Notes: generated by a model not told the origin, from the sequence alone. DNA of 9,715 nt from Roseburia sp. (GCA_030844625.1 JAUUNJ010000071.1:1-9715); one strand, 5' to 3'; shown: positions 1 to 7,126, numbered from the stretch's first letter. Made by a program: numbers and translations.

Positions 1-923
1 CCCAAATAGGAAAATACCCAGCCTGCGCCAATCCCCGCCGTAAAGCATGCAATAAACTTAATTACAATTTCAACTGCCGCAAAAGCAAAAGCATTCTGTG
101 CTGTTTCCGCCTTTCTCTTTTTACACAAAATCGAACAGCTTACCACTAATAATACAGATAAAATAATCCACCATGCAATATGGAGAGCTTTTTCTGTACT
201 GAATGCAGCCACAAAAGGTGCCGCCACCGGACAAAATAAAGTAAATACCGAATTCGGTAAATACCCTTCTGACAGTCCCGGAATTATTGATTTTGGAAAG
301 GTATAGCACAAAACAACGCTAATGGGATAAACAGCACTAATTACCACATAAGAAATAATTACATCAACAACCGTTCCACAGCACAGTGATATAAAAGCAA
401 TAAAACTTACATTTCCGATAATTCCCAGCAAAATAATTCCGATTACCTTAAACACTTTAATCATTACCACATCACTAAGAGTCAGAAGTGCTCCCATGGT
501 TCCAAATACAAGCATCGGAATTATGCTTGCCGTCATAACCGCCATAAATCTTGAAAAGAATAGTGTTCTCCTGCTTACCGGAAAACTTCCAAAAAAATCT
601 ACTGCTCTCTTATTATGCATATAAGAAAATGCCATGATTGTAAGTATTGTGGAAAACAGGATTACCACTGCCGCAAAAAAAGTTCCCGGGAGATATTCTC
701 CTAGATCCCCCACTCCATCAATATAATATTCCATTTTTGTCATTCCATAAAGCTGGGAAGCCTTATATTGACTGCATATTATCATTCCCAAAATTTCTAT
801 CATTGGAAATGTCATAAACAGCAGAATCCAGTATGCAATTGAAAATGGCAGATATTTTCTTAATGTCCATTTATAAATGGACAAGGCTTTCTGCTTATTT
901 GTTAAACCTATATTATTTTCCAT
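1..923 (-). CDS. ABC-2 type permease of the YtrA-linked operon, partial (C-terminus beyond the left edge)
   Basis: An open frame starts at the ATG at 921-923 and stays open for 307 codons to the window edge, with no stop. GGAGG at 933-937 lies 9 nt upstream, and the start overlaps the ATPase stop by 11 nt, so the two are translationally coupled. Hydrophobic segments fall near residues 26-50, 79-101, 125-150, 157-180, 184-207, 248-267 and 283-305, giving at least seven membrane spans. The cytoplasmic stretch at 101-119, with the motif HNKRAVDFFGSFPVSRR, and the KKRKAE stretch near 268-273 resemble the large Firmicutes permeases encoded beside YtrA-type GntR regulators. As I recall, those run to about 600-700 residues with an extra C-terminal domain, so roughly half is seen here. 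It should be the membrane partner of the ATPase at 913-1797. The substrate is unknown; efflux or envelope-stress defence is inferred from the family. Confidence 0.88.
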   Translation of the reverse strand, partial: MENNIGLTNKQKALSIYKWTLRKYLPFSIAYWILLFMTFPMIEILGMIICSQYKASQLYGMTKMEYYIDGVGDLGEYLPGTFFAAVVILFSTILTIMAFSYMHNKRAVDFFGSFPVSRRTLFFSRFMAVMTASIIPMLVFGTMGALLTLSDVVMIKVFKVIGIILLGIIGNVSFIAFISLCCGTVVDVIISYVVISAVYPISVVLCYTFPKSIIPGLSEGYLPNSVFTLFCPVAAPFVAAFSTEKALHIAWWIILSVLLVVSCSILCKKRKAETAQNAFAFAAVEIVIKFIACFTAGIGAGWVFSYL

Positions 924-1797
924 AACCTGCATCCTCCATTTCGTTAATAAACACTTCTTCCAGTGTAGATGGAATCGACTCAATAAATGCCGGATTAAGG
1001 GCATTTAACCGTTCCATAATTTCATCAATGTCTCCTCTTACCATCAGGCAGTAATAACTTCCCACCTGACTGATAATCTGGGCATCCAGCCCGTTAAAGA
1101 TATCCCCATCAGGAGTTTCCGTAAGAGCAAGCTGAATTTTATGTAACTTATTTTTTAATACATCGGTCTCTGTATTCGTCACCAGCTCACCATTATGCAG
1201 CAGCACAATTCTGTCACAGATATCATCGATTTCTCTTAAATTGTGAGATGCTATAATGCAGGTCATATTGTTGTCCGTAACATCCTCAATAATCAGTTTT
1301 TTCAGTGTTTTTCTAATGACCGGATCAAGACCGTCAAATATTTCATCAAGGAATAAATATTTTGGTCTGGTTGCAAATCCAAGAATCAGTGACGCCTGAC
1401 GCTGCATTCCCTTACTCATGTTAATAATTTTTTTATTTGTCTCTATAGGAAACATACCACACAGTTGACAGAACCGTTCCTCATCCCATGTAGAATAAAT
1501 ATTTCTAAATAATTTTGCCAGATTTTCCACTGTACTGTCATTAAAGAAATAAGGATAATCGGCAATATAATAACATTGTTCTTTTATGTTGTGATTATCA
1601 AAAGCCTTCTGTCCATCTATAATAATTTCTCCCCCATCTGCTTCATACACCCCTGACAGGGTCCTAAGCAAAGTACTTTTACCACTGCCATTGCTGCCTG
1701 CCAGACCGAAAATAGTCCCCTCTGAAATGGAACAGTTCATATTATTTAGTGCAATGGTGGTATCAAACCTTTTGGTCAAATTCTTTATTTCAATCAT
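913..1797 (-). CDS. ABC transporter ATP-binding protein, YtrB/ABC-2 type
   Basis: A 294-residue cytoplasmic ATPase that should power the permease encoded just downstream. Walker A is GSNGSGKST at residues 34-42, Walker B is YLFLDE at 147-152, the D-loop is FDGLDP at 154-159, and the switch histidine is His185 in IIASH. The signature is degenerate: MSKGMQRQ at 127-134 replaces LSGGQ. The Q-loop region reads YYIADYPYFF, with Asp where Gln is usual. To my knowledge both substitutions are common in YtrB-like ATPases, so they do not imply an inactive protein. The C-terminal ~90 residues form the accessory domain typical of ABC-2 ATPases. The start overlaps the GntR stop as ATGA (1794-1797) and the 3' end overlaps the permease start by 11 nt, so the three genes form one operon. 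The transported substrate cannot be read from the sequence. Confidence 0.93.
   Translation of the reverse strand: MIEIKNLTKRFDTTIALNNMNCSISEGTIFGLAGSNGSGKSTLLRTLSGVYEADGGEIIIDGQKAFDNHNIKEQCYYIADYPYFFNDSTVENLAKLFRNIYSTWDEERFCQLCGMFPIETNKKIINMSKGMQRQASLILGFATRPKYLFLDEIFDGLDPVIRKTLKKLIIEDVTDNNMTCIIASHNLREIDDICDRIVLLHNGELVTNTETDVLKNKLHKIQLALTETPDGDIFNGLDAQIISQVGSYYCLMVRGDIDEIMERLNALNPAFIESIPSTLEEVFINEMEDAGYGK
933..937 (-). promoter_or_regulatory. Ribosome binding site deciding the permease start
   Basis: GGAGG on the minus strand, 9 nt before the ATG at 923 and inside the 3' end of the upstream ATPase gene. It supports this start even though the genes overlap. Confidence 0.8.
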
Positions 1798-2168
1798 TCC
1801 CGATTTCCTCCATTTATTATCTGTTCAATCATCCCGTCAATCTCCTCTTTTGTCACACCACTCTTGTAAGCTTTTTTAAGTGCTTCCTTAAGTTCCTGTC
1901 TTGCCTCTACTTTTTCTGCCTCACCTCTGCATAATTTATCCGAAACAAAACTCCCTCTGCCTACAGTAGAATATATATAACCATCAGCTTCCAACATTTT
2001 ATATGCTTTGGAAACTGTATTTGGATTAATTCCCAGTTCTGATGCCAACACTCTCACCGGCGGAAGTTTGGTATTGCTTTTCAGCACACCAAGAGATGCC
2101 AGTCTTACAACATCATCATATAATTGCTGGTATACGGGTGTTCTTGATCCAAAATTTACAGTAAGCAT
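1794..2168 (-). CDS. GntR-family transcriptional regulator, YtrA subfamily
   Basis: A 124-residue one-component repressor. The winged helix-turn-helix occupies about residues 10-75: PVYQQLYDDV opens it, PPVRVLASELGINPNTVSKAY is the DNA-reading part, and VGRGSFV is the wing. The remaining ~50 residues are a short helical dimerisation tail. This size, without a large effector domain, fits the YtrA subfamily. A purine-rich Shine-Dalgarno (AGGGG at 2176-2180) precedes the ATG. It is the first gene of its operon, followed by the ATPase (ATGA overlap) and the permease. A promoter and a perfect dyad operator lie just upstream, so autorepression of the whole operon is likely. In characterised YtrA-type operons, cell-wall-active antibiotics induce expression. 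The inducer here is unknown. Confidence 0.94.
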   Translation of the reverse strand: MLTVNFGSRTPVYQQLYDDVVRLASLGVLKSNTKLPPVRVLASELGINPNTVSKAYKMLEADGYIYSTVGRGSFVSDKLCRGEAEKVEARQELKEALKKAYKSGVTKEEIDGMIEQIINGGNRE

Positions 2169-2191
2169 TTCTCGTCCCCTTTCTTGTTTTA

Positions 2192-2216
2192 ATTGTACTA
2201 CTTCAAATAGTACAAT
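2192..2216 (-). promoter_or_regulatory. Perfect dyad, likely operator of the YtrA-type regulator
   Basis: ATTGTACTA (2192-2200), a 7-nt spacer, then TAGTACAAT (2208-2216), with perfectly complementary 9-bp arms. It sits at and just downstream of the predicted transcription start and ends 24 nt before the regulator's start codon. Binding by a GntR dimer there would block initiation. Assignment to this regulator is inferred from position and symmetry. Confidence 0.82.
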
Positions 2217-2219
2217 ATT

Positions 2220-2248
2220 ATAATACAGAGATTTACTTTATTTGTCAA
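2220..2248 (-). promoter_or_regulatory. Sigma-A-type promoter of the GntR/ABC operon
   Basis: On the minus strand, TTGACA (2243-2248) and TATTAT (2220-2225) are separated by exactly 17 nt. An overlapping TATAAT (2217-2222) lies at 20-nt spacing and is the poorer choice. Transcription should start near 2213, inside the dyad operator. A promoter this strong makes sense if it is normally repressed. Confidence 0.8.
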
Positions 2249-2318
2249 TATATAAACTGTTTTTGTTTTTGTATTTAAAAAAAGTTGCTGTATTTTCTTT
2301 AATACAAATTATCTACAG

Positions 2319-2369
2319 AAAAAGAGGGCTGCTGACATAATAATTCTTATTATTCGTGTCACCGCCCTC
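2319..2369 (-). terminator. Rho-independent terminator after the BceAB-like transporter genes
   Basis: GAGGGC (2324-2329) pairs with GCCCTC (2364-2369). The interior adds further complementarity: TGACA with TGTCA, and TAATAA with TTATTA around a small loop. On the minus strand the stem is followed by five Ts (2319-2323). It lies 37 nt after the permease stop and separates this transcript from the GntR operon. Confidence 0.85.
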
Positions 2370-2405
2370 AGAGATATTTCCGGAAGAACATATTACATTT
2401 TTTCA

Positions 2406-4427
2406 CTATTTAATTATCTTCTTGCTACAATAATATGTGATCAAAAAGTACACTCCATATATTACGGCTATCATTACTGCTGTAATAATAATGGAATATG
2501 TTACGCCGGTTGTTCCCATAGTTTCCAGCATATATACACACACCTGAATTCCAAAGATGGAATGTATTACCGCTACAATGAGCGGGAGTCCAAAAAACAT
2601 TGCACATTGTGCGAACAAAGATTTTGATATCTCTTTTTCGTCCACGCCAATCTTTCGAAGCACAATATATTTTTCCCTGTTATCGGTTGCTTCCGACAGT
2701 TCTTTCAGCGCCAGTATGGCTGCTCCTGAAACCATAAATATAAATCCGATATATACCCCGATAAATACCATCATTGCTGCCAGTCCTATACTGCCCTCAT
2801 AGATCAGTGTTTTTGTTACTCCATCAATCTCAGGCCATTTTTTGTCGGAAGGGCAGATCTGTTCTGCAAAATCATCACTGGTAATATATTTTTCTATTTT
2901 GTCCGCCTCTGCTTCATTTTCTGCATTATAGTTTGCCGCAAAATAAGAAGCCTCAACTTTTAATTTTGATAAGTCTGCACTGTCAGGCACCAGAATAATA
3001 CCAAAATTCACATGATTTTCTGCCATTAAGATAAATCCATCTTTACATTCTTTGTATTTTGGCTTGTATTCCCTATTTCCCAATTTAATAACCGGGGCTT
3101 TTTTAAGTCCTTCATTTCTAATCTCAACCATAGATTCGTAATCTGCCACAACAATGTATTCATTGTCTTTCAGGGAATACTGCTCTATTCCATATTCCTG
3201 TGCAATTCTGTTATAATCGCCAACCTTTATAAACTCTTCCTTCATATCCTTATAATATTGAACTAAGGATTCTCTCAGATTCAAACTGTCAATATAATCC
3301 TTTGCCATGTCATAAACCGATATTCCCCCCTCATAACTCTGAAAAGAAACTTGATCTTTAAAAATGGACATATCCACATTTGTTTCCTTAAAAACATCCT
3401 CAATTGAATATTTACTGTCACCATCCATATATAGATTTACATCCATATTTACCATCTCTTTCAAATTGTCATTCATTGCTTTTCGCACAGACATGGCACT
3501 GGAAAAAATACAGATGACCATAAATAGCATAAGACATATAATAGTTCCCGAAAATACGGTTGTATTGATTCGGCTTCCCAACTCTTTTACGGTGAAGCAG
3601 TTGAGCCCTTTAAAATAAAATCTCCTGCTCTTTTTACTGATAAATGTAAGCATACCCGACAATGACCAGAAAATCATAAAGGTTGAAATAATTCCTTTTA
3701 CAATCTGCATCAAAAATCGGCTGGTGTCCGTAATATTATCTTTTCCTGCAGTAACACTGTAATATGCGCTTCCCAGAATAACAACTGCTATGATAAAAAC
3801 AATCATACATACAATAGGATTTTTTGCCACATTCTTTTCAGATTTTCGTCCCGCATTCATCAGATTAATCAGTTTTGTTTTTCCCACAACCAGAGCATCC
3901 ATCAGCAGAACTACCAAATACATCACTAGGAAATAGAGGATTGTCTTCGTTATGGCAGCCTGTGATACAATGAATTTAAACTCTGTCATATCTGCCTCAA
4001 TCATATTCGCCACAACTATACTCATTCCCTGAGATGCAAAAACACCAAGTATCAGACCTGCTACCAGAGAGATTGCACCAATAATGAAAGTTTCAAATAA
4101 AAGAATCATGGAAATATTTCTCTTGCTCATTCCCAAAGTCATATAAATTCCAAATTCTCTTTTTCTTCTTTTCATCAGAAAATTGCTGGCATACACAATT
4201 AAAAATCCCAACACAAACGCCACAAACACACTGACTGCTGCCATACTTTCGTTCATCAGTTTTACAATATCTGCTGTGGAGGATGAAACCTTCAGCATAA
4301 CAGTCTGTTTTTCCAGCGCATTAAACACATAAAATACCGCCACACCAAGAATAAGTGTTGCAAAATATATCATGTAATCCTTCATGCTTTTTTTTAAGTT
4401 TCTTACAGATAATTTAAAGAGCATCAT
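2406..4427 (-). CDS. BceB-like ABC transporter permease (peptide resistance and sensing)
   Basis: A 673-residue membrane protein with the BceB layout of ten predicted helices. They fall near residues 19-38, 62-83, 107-130, 156-178, 205-223, 245-264, 288-312, 544-575, 604-624 and 641-665. A large extracellular domain of about 230 residues (313-543) sits between helices 7 and 8, the part thought to set peptide specificity. The cytoplasmic stretch MKRRKREFGIYMTLGMSKRNI (85-105) is typical of FtsX-fold permeases in this family. The preferred start is the first of two adjacent ATGs, 8 nt after GGAGG at 4436-4440. It overlaps the ATPase gene by 14 nt. By family knowledge, BceAB-type transporters free lipid II-cycle intermediates from bacitracin-like or lantibiotic peptides and also activate the partner kinase. 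The actual ligand cannot be predicted. Confidence 0.94.
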   Translation of the reverse strand: MMLFKLSVRNLKKSMKDYMIYFATLILGVAVFYVFNALEKQTVMLKVSSSTADIVKLMNESMAAVSVFVAFVLGFLIVYASNFLMKRRKREFGIYMTLGMSKRNISMILLFETFIIGAISLVAGLILGVFASQGMSIVVANMIEADMTEFKFIVSQAAITKTILYFLVMYLVVLLMDALVVGKTKLINLMNAGRKSEKNVAKNPIVCMIVFIIAVVILGSAYYSVTAGKDNITDTSRFLMQIVKGIISTFMIFWSLSGMLTFISKKSRRFYFKGLNCFTVKELGSRINTTVFSGTIICLMLFMVICIFSSAMSVRKAMNDNLKEMVNMDVNLYMDGDSKYSIEDVFKETNVDMSIFKDQVSFQSYEGGISVYDMAKDYIDSLNLRESLVQYYKDMKEEFIKVGDYNRIAQEYGIEQYSLKDNEYIVVADYESMVEIRNEGLKKAPVIKLGNREYKPKYKECKDGFILMAENHVNFGIILVPDSADLSKLKVEASYFAANYNAENEAEADKIEKYITSDDFAEQICPSDKKWPEIDGVTKTLIYEGSIGLAAMMVFIGVYIGFIFMVSGAAILALKELSEATDNREKYIVLRKIGVDEKEISKSLFAQCAMFFGLPLIVAVIHSIFGIQVCVYMLETMGTTGVTYSIIITAVMIAVIYGVYFLITYYCSKKIIK

Positions 4428-5181
4428 TTAAATTACCTCCCAACATTGTGACTACATCAATGATTTTATCGAAAAACTGTTTTCTCGTATTATTTCCTTT
4501 TCTGATTTCACTGAAAATCTGTCCATCTTTGATAAATATTACTCTGGATGCATAACTTGCAGTAAATGCATCATGGGTTACCATAAGGATTGTCGCCTTT
4601 TTTGCCACATTCATTGCCGACATACTCTCTAACAGCATTCTTGCAGATTTGGAATCCAGAGCTCCTGTAGGTTCATCTGCCAGAATCAGCTTAGGATCTG
4701 TTATCAATGCTCTCGCCGCAGCGACTCTCTGTTTTTGCCCTCCGCTCATCTGATAACTGTATTTTTTTAATACATCTCTTATTCCCAAAAGTCCGGCAAT
4801 CTCCATAACCTTTTTATCAATTTCCTTTACCGGAATTTTCTGAATAGATAAAGCAAGTGCAATATTTTCATAAGAAGTCAGGGTATCTAACAGATTGAAT
4901 TCCTGAAAAACAAATCCCAATGCTTCTCTTCTGAATTTATTTAACTGATTCCCCTTAAGTTTTGTAATATCTTCATCTCCCACAAATATATGTCCACTTG
5001 TAACCTTGTCAATTGTGGAAATACAGTTAAGCAGGGTCGTCTTGCCTGAACCACTGGCACCCATAATTCCTACAAATTCTCCCTCTTCCACATTAAATGA
5101 AACATTATCCACTGCCTTTGTAAGGTTAGACTGGTTTCCGTAATATTTTTCTACATCCTCTAATTTTAAAATTGTATTCAT
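4414..5181 (-). CDS. BceA-like ABC transporter ATP-binding protein
   Basis: A 255-residue cytoplasmic ATPase of the MacB/LolD/BceA group. Walker A is GASGSGKTT at 41-49, the Q-loop glutamine is Gln93 in FVFQEFNLLD, and the signature is MSGGQKQR at 145-152. Walker B is LILADE at 165-170, with the D-loop at 174-176 and His203 in MVTHD. All catalytic motifs are intact. The length is normal and the basic C-terminal extension is typical of BceA. AAAGGAG at 5191-5197 lies 9 nt before the ATG. The 3' end overlaps the permease start by 14 nt, and the upstream region carries TTACA/TGTAA dyads that are likely response-regulator sites. With the permease it forms the transporter and sensor complex of the module. 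Confidence 0.95.
   Translation of the reverse strand: MNTILKLEDVEKYYGNQSNLTKAVDNVSFNVEEGEFVGIMGASGSGKTTLLNCISTIDKVTSGHIFVGDEDITKLKGNQLNKFRREALGFVFQEFNLLDTLTSYENIALALSIQKIPVKEIDKKVMEIAGLLGIRDVLKKYSYQMSGGQKQRVAAARALITDPKLILADEPTGALDSKSARMLLESMSAMNVAKKATILMVTHDAFTASYASRVIFIKDGQIFSEIRKGNNTRKQFFDKIIDVVTMLGGNLNDAL
4436..4440 (-). promoter_or_regulatory. Ribosome binding site of the BceB-like permease
   Basis: GGAGG, 8 nt before the ATG at 4427 and 11 nt before the next ATG at 4424. The spacing favours the upstream start. The site lies inside the coding sequence of the preceding ATPase. Confidence 0.75.
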
Positions 5182-5204
5182 ATTTAACTTCTCCTTTCGA
5201 TACT

Positions 5205-5233
5205 AATATAAATCTTTTGTAATCTTACAGCCA
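5205..5233 (-). promoter_or_regulatory. Possible weak promoter of the bceAB-like operon
   Basis: TATATT (5205-5210) could be the -10, with TGGCTG (5228-5233) at 17-nt spacing as a very poor -35. A poor -35 fits a promoter needing activation by the response regulator. An alternative AT-rich -10 lies at about 5237-5246. A start from TATATT would leave only a ~17-nt leader. Confidence 0.35.
5218..5230 (-). promoter_or_regulatory. Second TGTAA/TTACA element upstream of the BceA-like gene
   Basis: The top strand reads TGTAA-tc-TTACA (5218-5229), a perfect 5-bp dyad. On the minus strand CTGTAAGATTA (5220-5230) repeats CTGTAAGGTTA (5249-5259) with one mismatch, 29 nt apart. It probably overlaps the -35 region. 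A secondary response-regulator site is inferred. Confidence 0.5.
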
Positions 5234-5252
5234 TCGATTTATATAACATAAC

Positions 5253-5268
5253 CTTACAGTTTTGTAAG
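5253..5268 (-). promoter_or_regulatory. Inverted repeat, probable response-regulator box for the BceAB-like operon
   Basis: CTTACA-N4-TGTAAG, a perfect 6-bp dyad about 72 nt upstream of the ATPase start codon. TTACA/TGTAA-type dyads upstream of transporter genes suit BceR-like regulators, which bind as dimers upstream of a weak -35. The dyad lies within a few bases of the preceding terminator. Its link to the regulator at 6321-6986 is inferred. Confidence 0.6.
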
Positions 5269-5311
5269 AAAACAGGGACGTGGTAAAACCGCTTGTTTTG
5301 CCACAATCCCT
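5269..5311 (-). terminator. Terminator after the kinase gene
   Basis: On the minus strand AGGGA...TCCCT (5307-5311 and 5274-5278) encloses GTGG/CCAC and AAAAC/GTTTT around the loop AAGCG. Small internal mismatches interrupt the stem. A TTTT tract follows at 5269-5272. It starts 6 nt after the kinase stop codon and separates the regulatory genes from the transporter genes. Confidence 0.72.
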
Positions 5312-5316
5312 ACCTG

Positions 5317-6324
5317 TTACATTGAATAATATTTTTCTTTTCCAAATTCCAGATAAACCTTTGTGTATTGTCCCTCTTTCGATTCTATCCATATATGATG
5401 TCCCATTTTTTCACAAAGTTTTCTGCATATATACAGTCCCATTCCCGTAGATGTCTGAACCCTTCTCCCGTTTGTTCCGGTAAATGTTTTTTCAAACACA
5501 TTGACAATGTCATTCGAAGCAATTCCCATTCCATTATCTGTTATTGTAAAAATAGTTTTATTTTCCTCCTCATATGCAGCAAATTTTATTTTCCGGTCAT
5601 TATCCCTGACATACTTCACACTGTTACTGATAATCTGCCCCAAAATAAATTCCAGCCATTTCGAATCCGTTGTAACTTCCATGTCCAGATTTTGTTTTTC
5701 CACTGAAATTTTACTTTCAATCAGCAGTTCTTTATTGGCTACAACCACTTTGTTCACACTGCTTTCCAAATTACATTTTTTTAAAAGATAATCTTTCTCT
5801 GCCGCATCTGATCTGGCCATAAATAAAATCTGCTCTACATAATGCTCTATTTTTTTTATAAGCATTTTTTCTTTCTCTGGATTTGTGTTCCCATTGTAAT
5901 TCATCAGTGTAAGACTGGCTAACGGAAGTTTAATTTCATGAATCCACATTTCCAGATATTCCTTAAATTCTTTATTACTCTTATTGAGTTTGTTTATTTT
6001 TTCTTTCATGGACTTGTCGATTTCATATAACGACTCTTTCAAAATTCTTGCCTCTTCAAACTCCGGCATATCTAACATTTCTGTAATTAGATACTTCTGA
6101 TCCATGTTGTCCAGCTTCATTAAAAAATCTTTATAAAATCGGTCCCGCTTCCAGTAATCCACTGCAAGTACAGCGGAAAAGGAAAAAAGCATAAGCACTG
6201 TCTCTGCAATAATGCATGATCTGTTTACCTTAAAAGCCATTTGCAATGCAGATAGTATAAAAAGGAGAATTATAAATATTGTAATTGCCAGTGATTTATC
6301 TTTTATATATGTTCTTACTTTCAT
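5317..6324 (-). CDS. BceS-like intramembrane-sensing histidine kinase
   Basis: A 335-residue membrane kinase. Two N-terminal helices (about residues 11-30 and 38-56) are joined by only a few external residues, so there is no real sensor domain, as in BceS-type kinases that are controlled by their transporter. The phosphoacceptor is His129 in MWIHEIKLPLASL. The ATP-binding domain shows the N-box Asn234 in IISNSVKYV, the G1 box ITDNGMGI (261-268) and the G2 box STGMGLYIC (292-300). All catalytic motifs are intact. The start codon overlaps the regulator's stop as ATGA (6321-6324), so the pair is translationally coupled. It should phosphorylate Asp52 of that regulator when the BceAB-like transporter meets its peptide. 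A terminator follows the gene, so kinase and transporter are on separate transcripts. Confidence 0.95.
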   Translation of the reverse strand: MKVRTYIKDKSLAITIFIILLFILSALQMAFKVNRSCIIAETVLMLFSFSAVLAVDYWKRDRFYKDFLMKLDNMDQKYLITEMLDMPEFEEARILKESLYEIDKSMKEKINKLNKSNKEFKEYLEMWIHEIKLPLASLTLMNYNGNTNPEKEKMLIKKIEHYVEQILFMARSDAAEKDYLLKKCNLESSVNKVVVANKELLIESKISVEKQNLDMEVTTDSKWLEFILGQIISNSVKYVRDNDRKIKFAAYEEENKTIFTITDNGMGIASNDIVNVFEKTFTGTNGRRVQTSTGMGLYICRKLCEKMGHHIWIESKEGQYTKVYLEFGKEKYYSM

Positions 6325-6986
6325 CCTATAATATAACCTTGTCCCCTCTTTGTTTTTATGATATCCACAAGGCCCCTTTCTTCCAGTTTTTTTCTTACTC
6401 TGTTAATGTTTACGGTCAAGGTATTATCGTCAACAAATTCTTCATTATCCCACAGATAGCTTATAAGTTCATCTCTGGAAACAATACGTCCTTTATTATC
6501 CATCAGATATCCAAGTATTTTCATTTCATTTTTGGACAATTCTGTTTCTTTTCCATCAACCATAAAAACGCCTTTTGACAGATCCAGCTTCAGGTGATTC
6601 ATTTCTAATATATTTTTGGTACTGCTTCCCATTCTCTTAAATATTGCTTCTATATGAAGCAAAAGAATGGATGGATTATATGGCTTTGCAATAAAATCAT
6701 CCGCTCCGTAACTCATGCATAACACTTCATCAATTTCAGTATTTTTGCTTGTAACCATAATGACAGGCACATCGCTTTCCTTTCTAAGCTGCCTTAAAAG
6801 ATTTTCTCCATCTGTATAAGGCAGATTAATATCAAGCAAAATCAGGTCAGCATTGGTTTTGATAATTTCCGGCAAAAGATTATCAAACTGCTCCACAGCC
6901 ACGCCCTCATATCCATTTTTTTTCAAAAGGATTTTAAGCTCTTCCCTTAATCCTTCATCATCTTCAATGACTAATATTCTTCTCAT
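6321..6986 (-). CDS. OmpR/PhoB-family response regulator, BceR-like
   Basis: A 221-residue cytoplasmic regulator. The receiver domain (about 1-118) has the acidic pair Asp9-Asp10, the phosphoacceptor Asp52 in LILLDINLP, Thr79 in MVTS and Lys101 in AKPYNP. The winged-helix DNA-binding domain (about 127-221) ends with NTLTVNINRVRKKLE and KTKRGQGYI, typical of the OmpR class. The frame stays open upstream to an ATG at 7031, but MRRILVIEDD is the usual N-terminus. GGAG at 6993-6996 lies 6 nt before the ATG at 6986, which is therefore chosen. It is coupled to the kinase gene by an ATGA overlap. Its likely target is the dyad region before the BceA-like gene. I found no clear sigma-A promoter in the AT-rich stretch upstream (about 7000-7082). 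Confidence 0.95.
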   Translation of the reverse strand: MRRILVIEDDEGLREELKILLKKNGYEGVAVEQFDNLLPEIIKTNADLILLDINLPYTDGENLLRQLRKESDVPVIMVTSKNTEIDEVLCMSYGADDFIAKPYNPSILLLHIEAIFKRMGSSTKNILEMNHLKLDLSKGVFMVDGKETELSKNEMKILGYLMDNKGRIVSRDELISYLWDNEEFVDDNTLTVNINRVRKKLEERGLVDIIKTKRGQGYIIG

Positions 6987-6992
6987 ATACCA

Positions 6993-6996
6993 CTCC
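6993..6996 (-). promoter_or_regulatory. Ribosome binding site deciding the response-regulator start
   Basis: GGAG, 6 nt before the ATG at 6986. The upstream in-frame ATGs at 7031 and 6998 lack a comparable site and would add 15 or 4 residues not expected in the family. Confidence 0.75.
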
Positions 6997-7082
6997 ATTC
7001 TGTTTTCCAAATAGTATATAAACAATAACAAAACTTCTTATTATTATATTTTTCAAAATATATCTTAGCATATCATATAAAT

Positions 7083-7126
7083 AAAACAACCGCACTGATA
7101 AATCAATTCTCCTGTACGGTTGTTTT
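7083..7126 (-). terminator. Hairpin terminator after the acyl-carrier-like gene
   Basis: AAAACAACCG (7083-7092) and CGGTTGTTTT (7117-7126) are perfectly complementary over 10 bp around a 24-nt loop that itself has some pairing. On the minus strand the stem ends in TTTTATTTAT. As a symmetric A/T-flanked stem it could terminate in both directions, but only minus-strand genes lie nearby. It isolates the regulator genes from the ligA/carrier region. Confidence 0.85.

Noticed and set aside
2249..2318. AT-rich gap between the GntR promoter and the bceAB terminator, examined for a small gene, riboswitch or sRNA
   Set aside because: No open frame with a ribosome site and no stable structure apart from the assigned terminator.
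5368..5706. 112-codon plus-strand frame opposite the histidine kinase
   Set aside because: It lies fully inside the kinase gene, whose catalytic boxes are intact on the other strand, and has no recognisable domain.
6987..7031. N-terminal extension of the response regulator from an upstream ATG
   Set aside because: It adds 15 residues not expected before MRRILVIEDD, has no ribosome site, and skips the well-placed GGAG at 6993-6996.
7045..7062. AT-only 8-bp dyad upstream of the response regulator
   Set aside because: It is perfect but made only of A and T around a 2-nt centre in a very AT-rich gap. Chance is likely and it does not match the TTACA/TGTAA sites.
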